Shown: positions 35,335 to 42,969 of the stretch, one piece after another
Position numbering within the stretch: the stretch's first letter is position 1
How the letters are laid out: every line of letters starts with the position of its first letter
Assembly: GCF_001509835.1 (NCBI RefSeq)
Contig: NZ_JXTJ01000006.1
Location: forward strand, 248,001 to 312,000
Direction of reading: 5' to 3'
Source: Allobosea sp. WAO
Lineage (GTDB): Bacteria; Pseudomonadota; Alphaproteobacteria; Rhizobiales; Beijerinckiaceae
Length of the DNA: 64,000 nucleotides
The notes under the pieces: model-generated
Told to the model about the DNA's origin: nothing
Databases searched by the model: none
The model's input: the letters and a program-made list of their open reading frames with translations, nothing else
Position numbers and translations under genes: made by a program

Positions 35335-36446
35335 CGCCCAGCCGTCCGCAGGGCCAGATCGAGCAGAACCCCGCCGTTCAGCCCGTCGAGCATGCTGAAA
35401 TGATGTCCCGGGCAGATCAGCGGCTCCCGCGCATTCCATGCCGCTGCCAGCGCCACTGATTGGCGTTTGAATGCCTCGCTTTCACCTTCGCCGACCGCGA
35501 AGGCTAGGCGAGGGCGGGGAGGGCGTGGCTGTCCGAGCGGGCTGAGCCGCGCCGCGCGCTCGCCATCGTCGAGGCCGAGCAGGCGCCCGATCGGCAGATC
35601 GCCAAGCGGCTTCAGATCATAGAGTCCTGACAGCAGCAAGGCCGAAGCCACCGGCGGCGTAGCGGGGTCGCACAGCGCCATCGCGGCAAGATGGGCTCCG
35701 GCGGAATGGCCGCTGAGATGCAATTGGGCCGGATCGAGGCCGAGCGCATCGGCCTGATGGACGAGGAAGTTCAGAGCAGCAACGGTCTGGGCGATGCTCG
35801 CTTCGAGCGGGGTGTCCGGCGCCAGCCCGTAATTCGGCTGGGCGACCGCGAAACCGGCATCGAGCAGCCCCTGCGAGAACTGCGCGTGCTGGACCTTGTC
35901 CGAGGCTTGCCAGTAGCCGCCATGGATGAAGACGAAGATCGGAGCGCGCGTCGCCCCGGCCGGGCGATAGAGATCGAGTGTCTCGAAGCGGCTCGGACCA
36001 TAGGCGAGGTCGAGTCCGGCATGTGCGGCGCGGAAGGCGGCGCCGTCGCGGCTCCATTGCCGGAACAGCGCGGTCATGTCGGCCTGCAGGCGCGGGCTGT
36101 ACTGCCGGCCGAGCTCGCGCAGCGGATAGCCCTCGATCTCGATGTCGGGCAGCGGCCGCGGCATTGTGTGGTGAGCGCGAATCGTCAGGCCGGGCTCGGT
36201 TCCGGCACGTAACCGGATCGGTGGCCGGAAGCCGGCGAAGACCTCGCGATAGGCCAGTTCGACCGTGTGGCGCGAGAGATGGAAGGCGGCGGGATCGGAG
36301 CTCTCCCACTCCATGCCGGTGAGGTGCTGCGGACCGCAGCCCGCTGCGACCAGCCCGGCGAGGACCTCGCTCAGCGTGTCGCGCAGGGCCTCTACGGGAT
36401 CAGCCGCTCCGCTGCGTGCAACGATCTCGGATTCAGACGCCGACAT
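35331..36446 (-). CDS. RidA-like segment fused to a kynurenine-formamidase-like alpha/beta hydrolase
   Basis: A 371-residue two-part protein. Residues 18-96 resemble the last two thirds of RidA/YjgF deaminases (ALRDTLSEVLAGLVAAGCGPQHL...AYREVFAGFRPPIRLR), but the first strands of RidA are absent. Residues 110-371 form an alpha/beta hydrolase with oxyanion motif HGGYW (175-179), nucleophile Ser248 in SGHSAGAH and a late catalytic His in CPGHHFS (348 or 349), most like bacterial kynurenine formamidases. ATG 36446 overlaps the end of livF by 14 bp. RidA proteins hydrolyse enamines/imines, and formamidases act on N-formyl-kynurenine. The fusion in a 3-hydroxyanthranilate operon is unusual. Which activities remain is unknown. 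Confidence 0.8.
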   Translation of the reverse strand: MSASESEIVARSGAADPVEALRDTLSEVLAGLVAAGCGPQHLTGMEWESSDPAAFHLSRHTVELAYREVFAGFRPPIRLRAGTEPGLTIRAHHTMPRPLPDIEIEGYPLRELGRQYSPRLQADMTALFRQWSRDGAAFRAAHAGLDLAYGPSRFETLDLYRPAGATRAPIFVFIHGGYWQASDKVQHAQFSQGLLDAGFAVAQPNYGLAPDTPLEASIAQTVAALNFLVHQADALGLDPAQLHLSGHSAGAHLAAMALCDPATPPVASALLLSGLYDLKPLGDLPIGRLLGLDDGERAARLSPLGQPRPPRPRLAFAVGEGESEAFKRQSVALAAAWNAREPLICPGHHFSMLDGLNGGVLLDLALRTAGR

Positions 36447-37134
36447 AGCGATGCACCAGTTCAGCATTGGCCGCGAGGTCCCTGCTGGAGCCGGACCAGA
36501 CCGTGCGCCCCTTCTCGATGACGTAGTGGCGATCGGCGAGGCGCTTGAGCACGGCGATGTTCTTGTCGATCAACAGGATCGATTGGCCCTGCGCCTTCAG
36601 TGCTTCGAGGCAGCGCCAGATCTCGGCGCGGATCACCGGCGCCAGCCCTTCGGTCGCCTCGTCGAGGATCAGGAGTTTCGGATTGGTCATCAGCGCCCGA
36701 CCGACCGCCAGCATCTGCTGCTCGCCGCCGGACAGCGTGCGGGCGGATTGGCCGGCGCGCTCCTCGAGGCGCGGAAACAGTGCGTAGACACGGCTCAGGG
36801 TCCAGGGCGAAGAACGCCCGAGCCGGTTGGCGGCGGTGGCGACGAGGTTCTCGCGCACGCTGAGCGTCGGGAAGACCTGCCGGCCTTCCGGCACGAGGCC
36901 GATGCCGCAGCGGGCGATCACTTCCGGCGCGCAGCCCTTGAGCTTGCGGCCGTCGAAGCTGATCTCGCCGCCCTTCGGCGACAGCAGCCCCATCAGCGAG
37001 CGCACCGTCGTGGTCTTGCCCATGCCGTTGCGGCCGAGCAGGGTCACGACCTCGCCCTCGCCGATATCGAGGCCGACATCGAACAGCACCTGGCTCGCGC
37101 CATAGGCCGATTGCAGGTTGCGCACGCTCAGCAT
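36433..37134 (-). CDS. livF: Branched-chain-amino-acid-type ABC transporter ATPase LivF
   Basis: A 233-residue ABC ATPase with Walker A GRNGMGKTT, signature LSGGEQQ, Walker B LLILDEATEGLAP and the LivF-typical PEGRQVFPTLSVRENL. It powers import together with LivG. Its start overlaps the LivG stop as ATGA. The Lys in LLIDKN replaces the usual Glu-Gln-Asn of LivF (LVEQN), a small variation. The operon context suggests an aromatic or amino-aromatic acid as substrate rather than leucine. Confidence 0.92.
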   Translation of the reverse strand: MLSVRNLQSAYGASQVLFDVGLDIGEGEVVTLLGRNGMGKTTTVRSLMGLLSPKGGEISFDGRKLKGCAPEVIARCGIGLVPEGRQVFPTLSVRENLVATAANRLGRSSPWTLSRVYALFPRLEERAGQSARTLSGGEQQMLAVGRALMTNPKLLILDEATEGLAPVIRAEIWRCLEALKAQGQSILLIDKNIAVLKRLADRHYVIEKGRTVWSGSSRDLAANAELVHRYVGV

Positions 37135-37886
37135 CAGGCGTCTCCCTCGCCGAGATAGGCGGTGCGTACGTCGTCGTTGTCGCGGATCTCCTGGGCCGTG
37201 CCGGTCGCGATGATGCGGCCATAGACCAGCACCGAGATCCGGTCGGCGAGCGCGAATACGGCGTCCATGTCGTGCTCGACCAGCAGCATGGTGAACCGGC
37301 CCTTCAGACCGGACAGCATCGCGACCATCTGCTCGCTCTCGGCATGGCCGAGGCCCGCCATCGGCTCGTCGAGCAGCAGCAGGCGCGGTTCGCAGGCGAG
37401 CGCGATGGCGAATTCGAGCTGCTTCTGCTCGCCATGCGAGAGATCGGCGACCTTGACCTCGGCCCGGTGCGCAAGGCCGGCGGTGGCCAGATGCTCGCGG
37501 GCGCGCTGGCGCAGGCGCCTGTCGCGCCGGGCATCGGCAAGGAAGCGGAAGCTGTGCCCCTGCTGTGCCTGCACCGCGAGCGCGACATTGTCGAGCATGC
37601 TGAAATCGGGCAGCAGCTGGTTGATCTGGAAGGTGCGGGCGAGGCCTCGGCGGACACGCTGCGCTGTCGCGAGTGCGTCGATCGGCTCGCCGTCCAGCCT
37701 GATCTCGCCCTCGTCATGGCTGAGTTCGCCGAAGAGCTGGGTCAGCAAGGTGGTCTTGCCGGCGCCGTTCGGGCCGATCAGGGCGTGGATCTCGCCCTCG
37801 ACGACGTCAAGATCGACGCTGTCGGTGGCGATCAGGCCGCCGAAGCGCTTGCGCAGGCCGCGAACCGAGAGGAGCGGTTTTGTCAT
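37134..37886 (-). CDS. livG: Branched-chain-amino-acid-type ABC transporter ATPase LivG
   Basis: A 250-residue ATPase: RKRFGGLIATDSVDLDV, Walker A GPNGAGKTT, the LivG-typical RRGLARTFQI, signature LSHGEQKQLE, Walker B LLLLDEPMAGLG and H-loop VEHDMD. The signature has LSHGEQ instead of LSGGQ, which is common in this subfamily. It starts in a 4-bp overlap with the LivM stop and ends overlapping the LivF start, so the four transporter genes are tightly coupled. Confidence 0.93.
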   Translation of the reverse strand: MTKPLLSVRGLRKRFGGLIATDSVDLDVVEGEIHALIGPNGAGKTTLLTQLFGELSHDEGEIRLDGEPIDALATAQRVRRGLARTFQINQLLPDFSMLDNVALAVQAQQGHSFRFLADARRDRRLRQRAREHLATAGLAHRAEVKVADLSHGEQKQLEFAIALACEPRLLLLDEPMAGLGHAESEQMVAMLSGLKGRFTMLLVEHDMDAVFALADRISVLVYGRIIATGTAQEIRDNDDVRTAYLGEGDA

Positions 37887-38905
37887 CGTTCGCTCCTGCC
37901 GATACCGAGCCGGCCGAACAGCCCGCTGAGCCCGCCATGCGTGAACATGACGACGAGCAGCAGGATCGGCCCGAGCACGAGCTGCCAATGCTCGGTCCAG
38001 GAGGTCAGCACCGTCTCGAGGATGACGAGGGCGGCGGCGCCGAAGAGCGGACCGAGCAAGGTGCCGACGCCGCCGAGGATGACCATGATCATCAGCTCGC
38101 CCGACTTGGTCCAGTGCAGCATGTCCGGGCTGACGAAGCGCAGATAGTTCGCCATCAGCGCGCCGGCCAAGCCGGTGCCCATGCCGGAGATGACGAAGGC
38201 GGCGAGCTTGTAGCGATAAGGCGCGATGCCGATCGCCGCCATGCGCCGCTCGTTCTGGCGGATGCCGCCGAGCACCATGCCGAAGCGCGAGCCGACGATG
38301 CGCCAGAGCGCCAGGAAGACCAGCGCCGCCACGGCGAGGCAGATGAAATAGAAGGTGATGTCGTCGCGGGTGTTGAGTCCGAAGAGCTCGTTGCGGCGGC
38401 GGATCGTCATGCCGTCATCGCCGCCATAGGCCTTGAGCGAGACGAAGAGGAAGAACAGCATCTGCGCGAAGGCGAGCGTGATCATGATGAACTGCACGCC
38501 GCTGGTGCGGAGCGACAGTGCGCCGATCAGCAAGGCGAGCAGGCCGCCGACCAGGATCGCCGCAGGCAGCGTGATCAGGAGCTGGCTCGTGCCCGGGATC
38601 AGCCCGAGGAAGAGGCTGTCGTCGACGTAATTGCGGTAGAGGATGCCGACGACATAGCCGCCGACGCCGAAGAAGGCGGCGTGCCCGAAGGAAACCATCC
38701 CTCCGAAACCGAGTGCGAGGTTCAGGCTGGCGGCGGCGATCGCATAGATCAGCACGCGCGTCGCCAGCGGCACCAGAGCCGGCTGGCCGAGCGCCTGGAC
38801 GAGGAAGGGCAGGGCGACGAGGCCGAGCGCCAATGCGAGCAGCATCAGCGCGCGGCTCGTGCTCGGCGTGGGGGAGCCGGTGTGGGTGATGGCGTCCTCA
38901 GACAT
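37883..38905 (-). CDS. livM: Branched-chain-amino-acid-type ABC transporter permease LivM
   Basis: A 340-residue permease with about ten hydrophobic helices and the LivM signature ASLNLALGFGGMVSFGHAAFFGVGGYVVG; later GGVGTLLGPLFGAAALVILE is the cytoplasmic coupling segment. It pairs with LivH. Its start overlaps the LivH stop by 8 bp. It ends with a basic tail (RLGIGRSER). Confidence 0.92.
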   Translation of the reverse strand: MSEDAITHTGSPTPSTSRALMLLALALGLVALPFLVQALGQPALVPLATRVLIYAIAAASLNLALGFGGMVSFGHAAFFGVGGYVVGILYRNYVDDSLFLGLIPGTSQLLITLPAAILVGGLLALLIGALSLRTSGVQFIMITLAFAQMLFFLFVSLKAYGGDDGMTIRRRNELFGLNTRDDITFYFICLAVAALVFLALWRIVGSRFGMVLGGIRQNERRMAAIGIAPYRYKLAAFVISGMGTGLAGALMANYLRFVSPDMLHWTKSGELMIMVILGGVGTLLGPLFGAAALVILETVLTSWTEHWQLVLGPILLLVVMFTHGGLSGLFGRLGIGRSER

Positions 38906-39812
38906 TGGCGGGGAAGAGTCCCTTGGGCCGCACCAGCAGCACCACGGCCATCAGCATGTAGATGCCCATCGAGGCCAGGCCGGCACCGAGCGCATCGGCC
39001 TCCGAGCCGGTTATGACCTGGCGCAGCAGGCCGGGCAGGAAGGCACGCAGCACGGTATCGACGAGGCCGACCAGCAGGGCCCCGAAGAAGGCGCCACGGA
39101 TCGAGCCGACACCACCGATCACCACCACGACGAAGGTCATGATCAGGATCTGCTCGCCCATGCCGACCTGCACGGCCAGGATCGGCCCGGCCATCAGCCC
39201 GGCAAGGCCGGCGAGCAGGGCCCCTAACCCGAAGACGGCGGTGTAGAGCAGGCGGATATCGACGCCGAGCGCCCGCACCATCTCGCGATGGGTCGCGCCG
39301 GCCCGGACCAGCATGCCGATGCGGGTGCGATTGATCAGAAGGTAGAGCCCGAGCGCGACCGCGAGGCCGACGGCGATGATGATCAGCCGGTAGACCGGGT
39401 AGCTCAGGCCAGGCAGCAATTCGATGGAGCCGTTGAGCGCCGGCGGCACCGAGACGAAGAGCGGCTGGCGCCCGAACAGCAGGGTGACGCTCTGGTTGAA
39501 GATCAGGATCAGCGCGAAGGTCGCCAGCACCTGGTCGAGATGGTCGCGGGCATAGAGCCGGCGCAGCACGAACAGCTCCATCGCCATGCCGACGATGGCC
39601 GCGGCTGCGAGACCAGCCAGGATCGCGATGATGACCGAGCCGGTCTGCGCCGCGGCGAAGGCGGCGGCATAGGCGCCGACCATGTAGAGCGAGCCATGGG
39701 CGAGGTTGATCACGCCCATGATGCCGAAGATCAGCGTCAGCCCGGCAGCGAGCAGGAACAGCATCACGCCGAATTGTAGGCCGTTGAGCAATTGTTCGAG
39801 AACGAGGGTCAT
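38898..39812 (-). CDS. livH: Branched-chain-amino-acid-type ABC transporter permease LivH
   Basis: A 304-residue permease with eight or so helices: LNGLQFGVMLFLLAAGLTLIFGIMGVINLAHGSLYMVGAY at the N-terminus and GGVGSIRGAFFGALLVGLVD as the coupling helix. The GVINLAHG motif is diagnostic. It follows the binding-protein gene after a 280-bp gap that contains repeat elements, but no opposing gene, so read-through from the upstream operon is plausible. Confidence 0.92.
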   Translation of the reverse strand: MTLVLEQLLNGLQFGVMLFLLAAGLTLIFGIMGVINLAHGSLYMVGAYAAAFAAAQTGSVIIAILAGLAAAAIVGMAMELFVLRRLYARDHLDQVLATFALILIFNQSVTLLFGRQPLFVSVPPALNGSIELLPGLSYPVYRLIIIAVGLAVALGLYLLINRTRIGMLVRAGATHREMVRALGVDIRLLYTAVFGLGALLAGLAGLMAGPILAVQVGMGEQILIMTFVVVVIGGVGSIRGAFFGALLVGLVDTVLRAFLPGLLRQVITGSEADALGAGLASMGIYMLMAVVLLVRPKGLFPANV

Positions 39813-39850
39813 CGTTGCGGGAACCGGGCAAGCCCGACAAGGGCGCGGGG

Positions 39851-39998
39851 AACCCTCTCCCGGCAGGAGAGGGCAGGGTGAGGTGGAGGCGGCTGGAGCA
39901 GTGACGCGATCGGCGTGGTTGGGTTCAGGCTCATGATTTCTCTCCCGAGCACCTCACCCCTGCCCCTCTCACTGATCTCGGGCCTGCCCGAGATCAGC
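39851..39998. repeat. Intergenic palindromic repeat pair between livK and livH
   Basis: Two elements lie here. A near-perfect long inverted repeat pairs 39867-39885 (gagagggcagggtgaggtg) with 39950-39970, with two 1-nt indels. Immediately after it, ctgatctcggg / cccgagatcag (39972-39997) forms a perfect 11-bp hairpin with loop cctg. Such sequences are dispersed repeats in many Rhizobiales intergenic regions. Here they may dampen read-through into livHMGF. The remaining ~100 bp of the gap shows nothing else. Confidence 0.65.
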
Positions 39999-40092
39999 AT
40001 TTAAACTGTCGAAGCCGGCAATAGCCGACCTCGATGCAGGTGAGGGGGTCCCCGCGCCCCAGTCGCCGCGGTCGGTACGCAGGCTTACCGGC

Positions 40093-41259
40093 TCAGAGCT
40101 TGCAGTCCTTGGCGTAGGCGTCGGCGTGATTGCTCAGCACCTTGCCCGAGGTCTTCAGCACCGGCGTGCCATCCGCTCCCTTCTCGACCTTGAGCGCGTA
40201 CCAGTCCTGGACCGGGTGCTGGTTGGGGCCGAACTTGAAGGCGCCGCGCACCGACTGGAAATCGGCCTTGGCCATCGCCTTGCGCAGGGCAGGCACATCG
40301 GTCTTGCCGCCGGTCGCCTTCAGCGCCGAGGCGATCGCGAGCGCGGTATCGTAGCCCTGGCTGGCGTAGTAGGTCGGCACGCGGTTGTAGGCCTTGGTGA
40401 AGGCCTCGACGAAGGCCTTGTTCGAGGCATTGTCGAAGTCGGTGTTCCAGTGCGCGGTGACGCTGAGGCCGAGCGCGGCCTCGCCGACGGCCTTGAGCGT
40501 GGTGGAATCGAGCGACGGCTCGGCCAGCACCATCGGGGTTTTGCCGAGGAGGCCGGCCTGCTGGTACTGGCGCAGGAAGGCGATGCCGAGCCCGCCCGGA
40601 TGGAACTGGAAGACGACATCGGGATTGGCGGCGCGGATCTGCGCCATTTCGGGCGCGAAATCGGTCTGGTCGAGGCGCGTATAGACCTCGCCGACGACTT
40701 CGCCCTTGAACAGGCGCTTGAAGCCGGCGAGCGCATCCTTGCCGGCCTGGTAGTTCGGGGCGAGGATGAAGGCCTTCTTGTAGCCGAGATTGGTGGCGTG
40801 CTGGCCGGCGCTCTCGTGCAGGCTGTCGTTCTGCCAGGAGACGACGAAATAATTCTCGTTGCACTCCTTGCCGGCGAAGTTCGACGGCGCCGCATTGGGG
40901 CTGACATAGAGCGCCCCGGCATCGACGATATCGGGCACGGTCGCGCCGGCGACGTTCGAGAAGACGATGCCGGTCATGATCTTGATGCCATCGGTCTTCA
41001 GCATCCTCTCGGCGATCTGCTTGCCCTGCCCGGGCTTCAGCGCATCGTCCTCGACTACGAGCTCGACCGGCACGCCGCCGAGCTTGCCGCCGCCCATGTC
41101 GATTGCGAGCTTGAAGGCGTCGCGAATATCCTGGCCGAGATAGCCGCCCGGCCCCGACAGCGTGGTGACCATGCCGATCTTGACCGGCGCCTGCTGGGCG
41201 AGAGCGGTCGTGGCGGCAAGGGCAGCCGCAATGCCGAAAAGCAATCCGCGCAGTTTCAT
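40093..41259 (-). CDS. livK: Branched-chain-amino-acid-type ABC transporter substrate-binding protein
   Basis: A 388-residue periplasmic binding protein with a Sec signal peptide (MKLRGLLFGIAAALAATTALAQQ). The mature part shows VKIGMVTTLSGPGGYLGQDIRDAFKLAID, LVVEDDALKPGQGKQIAERML, IVFSNVAGATVPDIV and a second lobe with AFILAPNYQAGKDALAGFK. ATG 41259 is the signal-peptide start; upstream codons are non-specific. Variation around VSPNAAPSNFAG, where leucine-binding proteins hold the ligand carboxylate, is compatible with an aromatic ligand. The catabolic operon suggests anthranilate- or kynurenine-like compounds; this is inference. Confidence 0.92.
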   Translation of the reverse strand: MKLRGLLFGIAAALAATTALAQQAPVKIGMVTTLSGPGGYLGQDIRDAFKLAIDMGGGKLGGVPVELVVEDDALKPGQGKQIAERMLKTDGIKIMTGIVFSNVAGATVPDIVDAGALYVSPNAAPSNFAGKECNENYFVVSWQNDSLHESAGQHATNLGYKKAFILAPNYQAGKDALAGFKRLFKGEVVGEVYTRLDQTDFAPEMAQIRAANPDVVFQFHPGGLGIAFLRQYQQAGLLGKTPMVLAEPSLDSTTLKAVGEAALGLSVTAHWNTDFDNASNKAFVEAFTKAYNRVPTYYASQGYDTALAIASALKATGGKTDVPALRKAMAKADFQSVRGAFKFGPNQHPVQDWYALKVEKGADGTPVLKTSGKVLSNHADAYAKDCKL

Positions 41260-41371
41260 CTTGAGCTCCCGTTGTTGTCGTTCTGCCTCTGAGATCATTA
41301 TTGCGCGGCGTTTCTGCGCCACCGCGCTCAAGTCATATGGCGCCGCTGGCGGGCAGCGGCGCCCTATATTG

Positions 41372-41923
41372 TCAAAGAGCGACCCAGCCGGCCGGCGGCT
41401 TCCGGCCGGGATGGAGGGCGCCGCACTGCTTGCAGGTCCGGGCCTTCTCGTCGGCGAAGAAGGCTTCGTAGAGCGGCGGCAGGTCCTTCACGAGATCCCC
41501 GACCTTGAGCTCGATGCGGTGCACCAGCCCGTTACACTCGAAGCAGTACCATTCGAAGCCGTCGACCTGGTCGGCATGGCGCGCCGGCTCGACCACGAGC
41601 CCGATCGAGCCTTCCTGCGGGCGCTGCGGCGAGTGGCGCACATGCGGCGGCAGCAGGAAGACGTCGCCCTCGCGGATCGTGACGTCGTAATGCTTCCCGT
41701 TGTCGACCAGCTTCAGCATCATGTCGCCCTTGAGCTGGTAGAAGAATTCCTCCACCGGGTCGTCATGGTAATCGGCGCGCTGGTTCGGCCCACCGACGAC
41801 CATCACCGTCATCTGGCCATCGTCGAACACCTTTTTGTTGCCGACCGGCGGCTTCAGCAGGTGCTCGTTCTCCTCGATCCACTTCTTGAAGTTGAAGGCC
41901 TTCAGCCGTCCTTCGGTCGCCAT
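41372..41923 (-). CDS. nbaC: 3-Hydroxyanthranilate 3,4-dioxygenase
   Basis: The 183-residue cupin opens the ring of 3-hydroxyanthranilate to 2-amino-3-carboxymuconate 6-semialdehyde (ACMS), using Fe(II) and O2. All known key residues of the Cupriavidus enzyme are present with a +2 shift: iron ligands His53, Glu59 and His97; substrate-binding Arg49, Arg101 and Glu112; and a rubredoxin-like second metal site with Cys127, Cys130, Cys164 and Cys167. Motifs read DYHDDPVEEFFYQLKG and LPPHVRHSPQRP. The length is slightly above the ~174 of the Cupriavidus enzyme. It lies between the DapA-like gene (37 bp) and the livK gene (112 bp). This is the most secure functional anchor for the operon. Confidence 0.95.
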   Translation of the reverse strand: MATEGRLKAFNFKKWIEENEHLLKPPVGNKKVFDDGQMTVMVVGGPNQRADYHDDPVEEFFYQLKGDMMLKLVDNGKHYDVTIREGDVFLLPPHVRHSPQRPQEGSIGLVVEPARHADQVDGFEWYCFECNGLVHRIELKVGDLVKDLPPLYEAFFADEKARTCKQCGALHPGRKPPAGWVAL

Positions 41924-41959
41924 ATCCGTCTCTCCCGGTTGTTCCATCCTAGCCGCGTT

Positions 41960-42943
41960 TCAGCCGGCCTTCGCTAGTGACCGCCCTGCCTCGAGCTTGA
42001 GCCCGCAATTCTCGAAAGCGGCACGCGTCGCCGCCTTCTCGGCGTCCGTCAGCTCCAGCAGCGGCGCACGCACGCGCCCGCCGACCTGGCCGAGCAGTTC
42101 CTGCCAGTATTTCTGATGCGCATGCGGCTTCTCGGCCGGCCGCGTCGCGCGCAGCGCCTCGCGCACGGGATTGAGGCTGTCACGCACGGCATGAGCCTTC
42201 TCGCCTTCGCCGGCGAAGGCGAGGTCGGTATATTCGCGCATGCGCCGGTCGGCGGCGGTCTGGATCAGATAGGGCGGCGAGGAGCAAAGGTAGACCTGCC
42301 AGCCGAGCTCGACGATGTTGTCGAGCCATTCCTCCTCCGAGGCGGTGCTGACCAGGATGCGGTCGCCGGCGAGCCGCGTCAGCTCGGCATACATGGCGCG
42401 CGGCACGCTGTACTTGATCGCGACGACATTCTCGACGTCGGCGAGGCGGTTGCAGAGCTGCGGGCTCATCAGATAGCCGCTGTCGGGGTGGCTCCAGAGT
42501 GCGATGCCGATATCGACCTTTTCGGCGATGGTCCGGTAGTATTCGTAGAGAGTCTCGTCCTGCGCCTTGAAGAAATGCAGGATCGGCGCGTGCACGACGA
42601 TGTAGTCGGCGCCGACCTTCTGCGCGTGCTTCGCCAGATCGATGACAACGTCCATGTTCTGGTCGGAGCAGGACATGATCGTCTGGCCGCGGCCGGCGGA
42701 CGCTTCGACCGCAAGCTCGAAGCTTCGCTTGCGCTCCTCAACCGACATCGAGAAAAACTCGCCTTGCTTTCCGGCAATGAACAGGCCGTCGATGCCGAGA
42801 TCCTCTGTCCAGTGCCGGATGTTCTCGCGAAAGCCGTCCTCATCGATGGCGAGCGAGCGGGTGAAGGGCGTCAGCGCCGCCGCCCAAATGCCCTTCATAT
42901 TGGCGCGGGTGTAGGCCTTCGCGTCCTTCCTGGCGTATTTCAT
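41960..42943 (-). CDS. DapA-fold (dihydrodipicolinate synthase family) lyase with altered active site
   Basis: The 327-residue TIM-barrel protein has the family start KGIWAAALTPFTRSLAIDEDGF and the Schiff-base lysine in VVAIKYSV (Lys177). Two DHDPS motifs differ: the GTTGE loop reads GKQGE (58-62), and the YNxP motif reads WSHP (150-153), so the catalytic tyrosine is replaced by tryptophan. It is therefore not a lysine-biosynthetic DHDPS. The DapA superfamily also contains pyruvate-releasing aldolases and hydratase-aldolases of aromatic catabolism, such as NahE. Here it may cleave or hydrate a ring-fission product. It starts 26 bp after the dehydrogenase stop. Confidence 0.8.
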   Translation of the reverse strand: MKYARKDAKAYTRANMKGIWAAALTPFTRSLAIDEDGFRENIRHWTEDLGIDGLFIAGKQGEFFSMSVEERKRSFELAVEASAGRGQTIMSCSDQNMDVVIDLAKHAQKVGADYIVVHAPILHFFKAQDETLYEYYRTIAEKVDIGIALWSHPDSGYLMSPQLCNRLADVENVVAIKYSVPRAMYAELTRLAGDRILVSTASEEEWLDNIVELGWQVYLCSSPPYLIQTAADRRMREYTDLAFAGEGEKAHAVRDSLNPVREALRATRPAEKPHAHQKYWQELLGQVGGRVRAPLLELTDAEKAATRAAFENCGLKLEAGRSLAKAG

Positions 42944-42969
42944 GCGGCTACCTCCCTGTCGCCCACCGG

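Noticed and set aside
41960..42943. Lysine-biosynthetic dihydrodipicolinate synthase (dapA)
   Set aside because: The GTTGE and YNxP motifs of DapA are not conserved and the gene lies in a catabolic operon.
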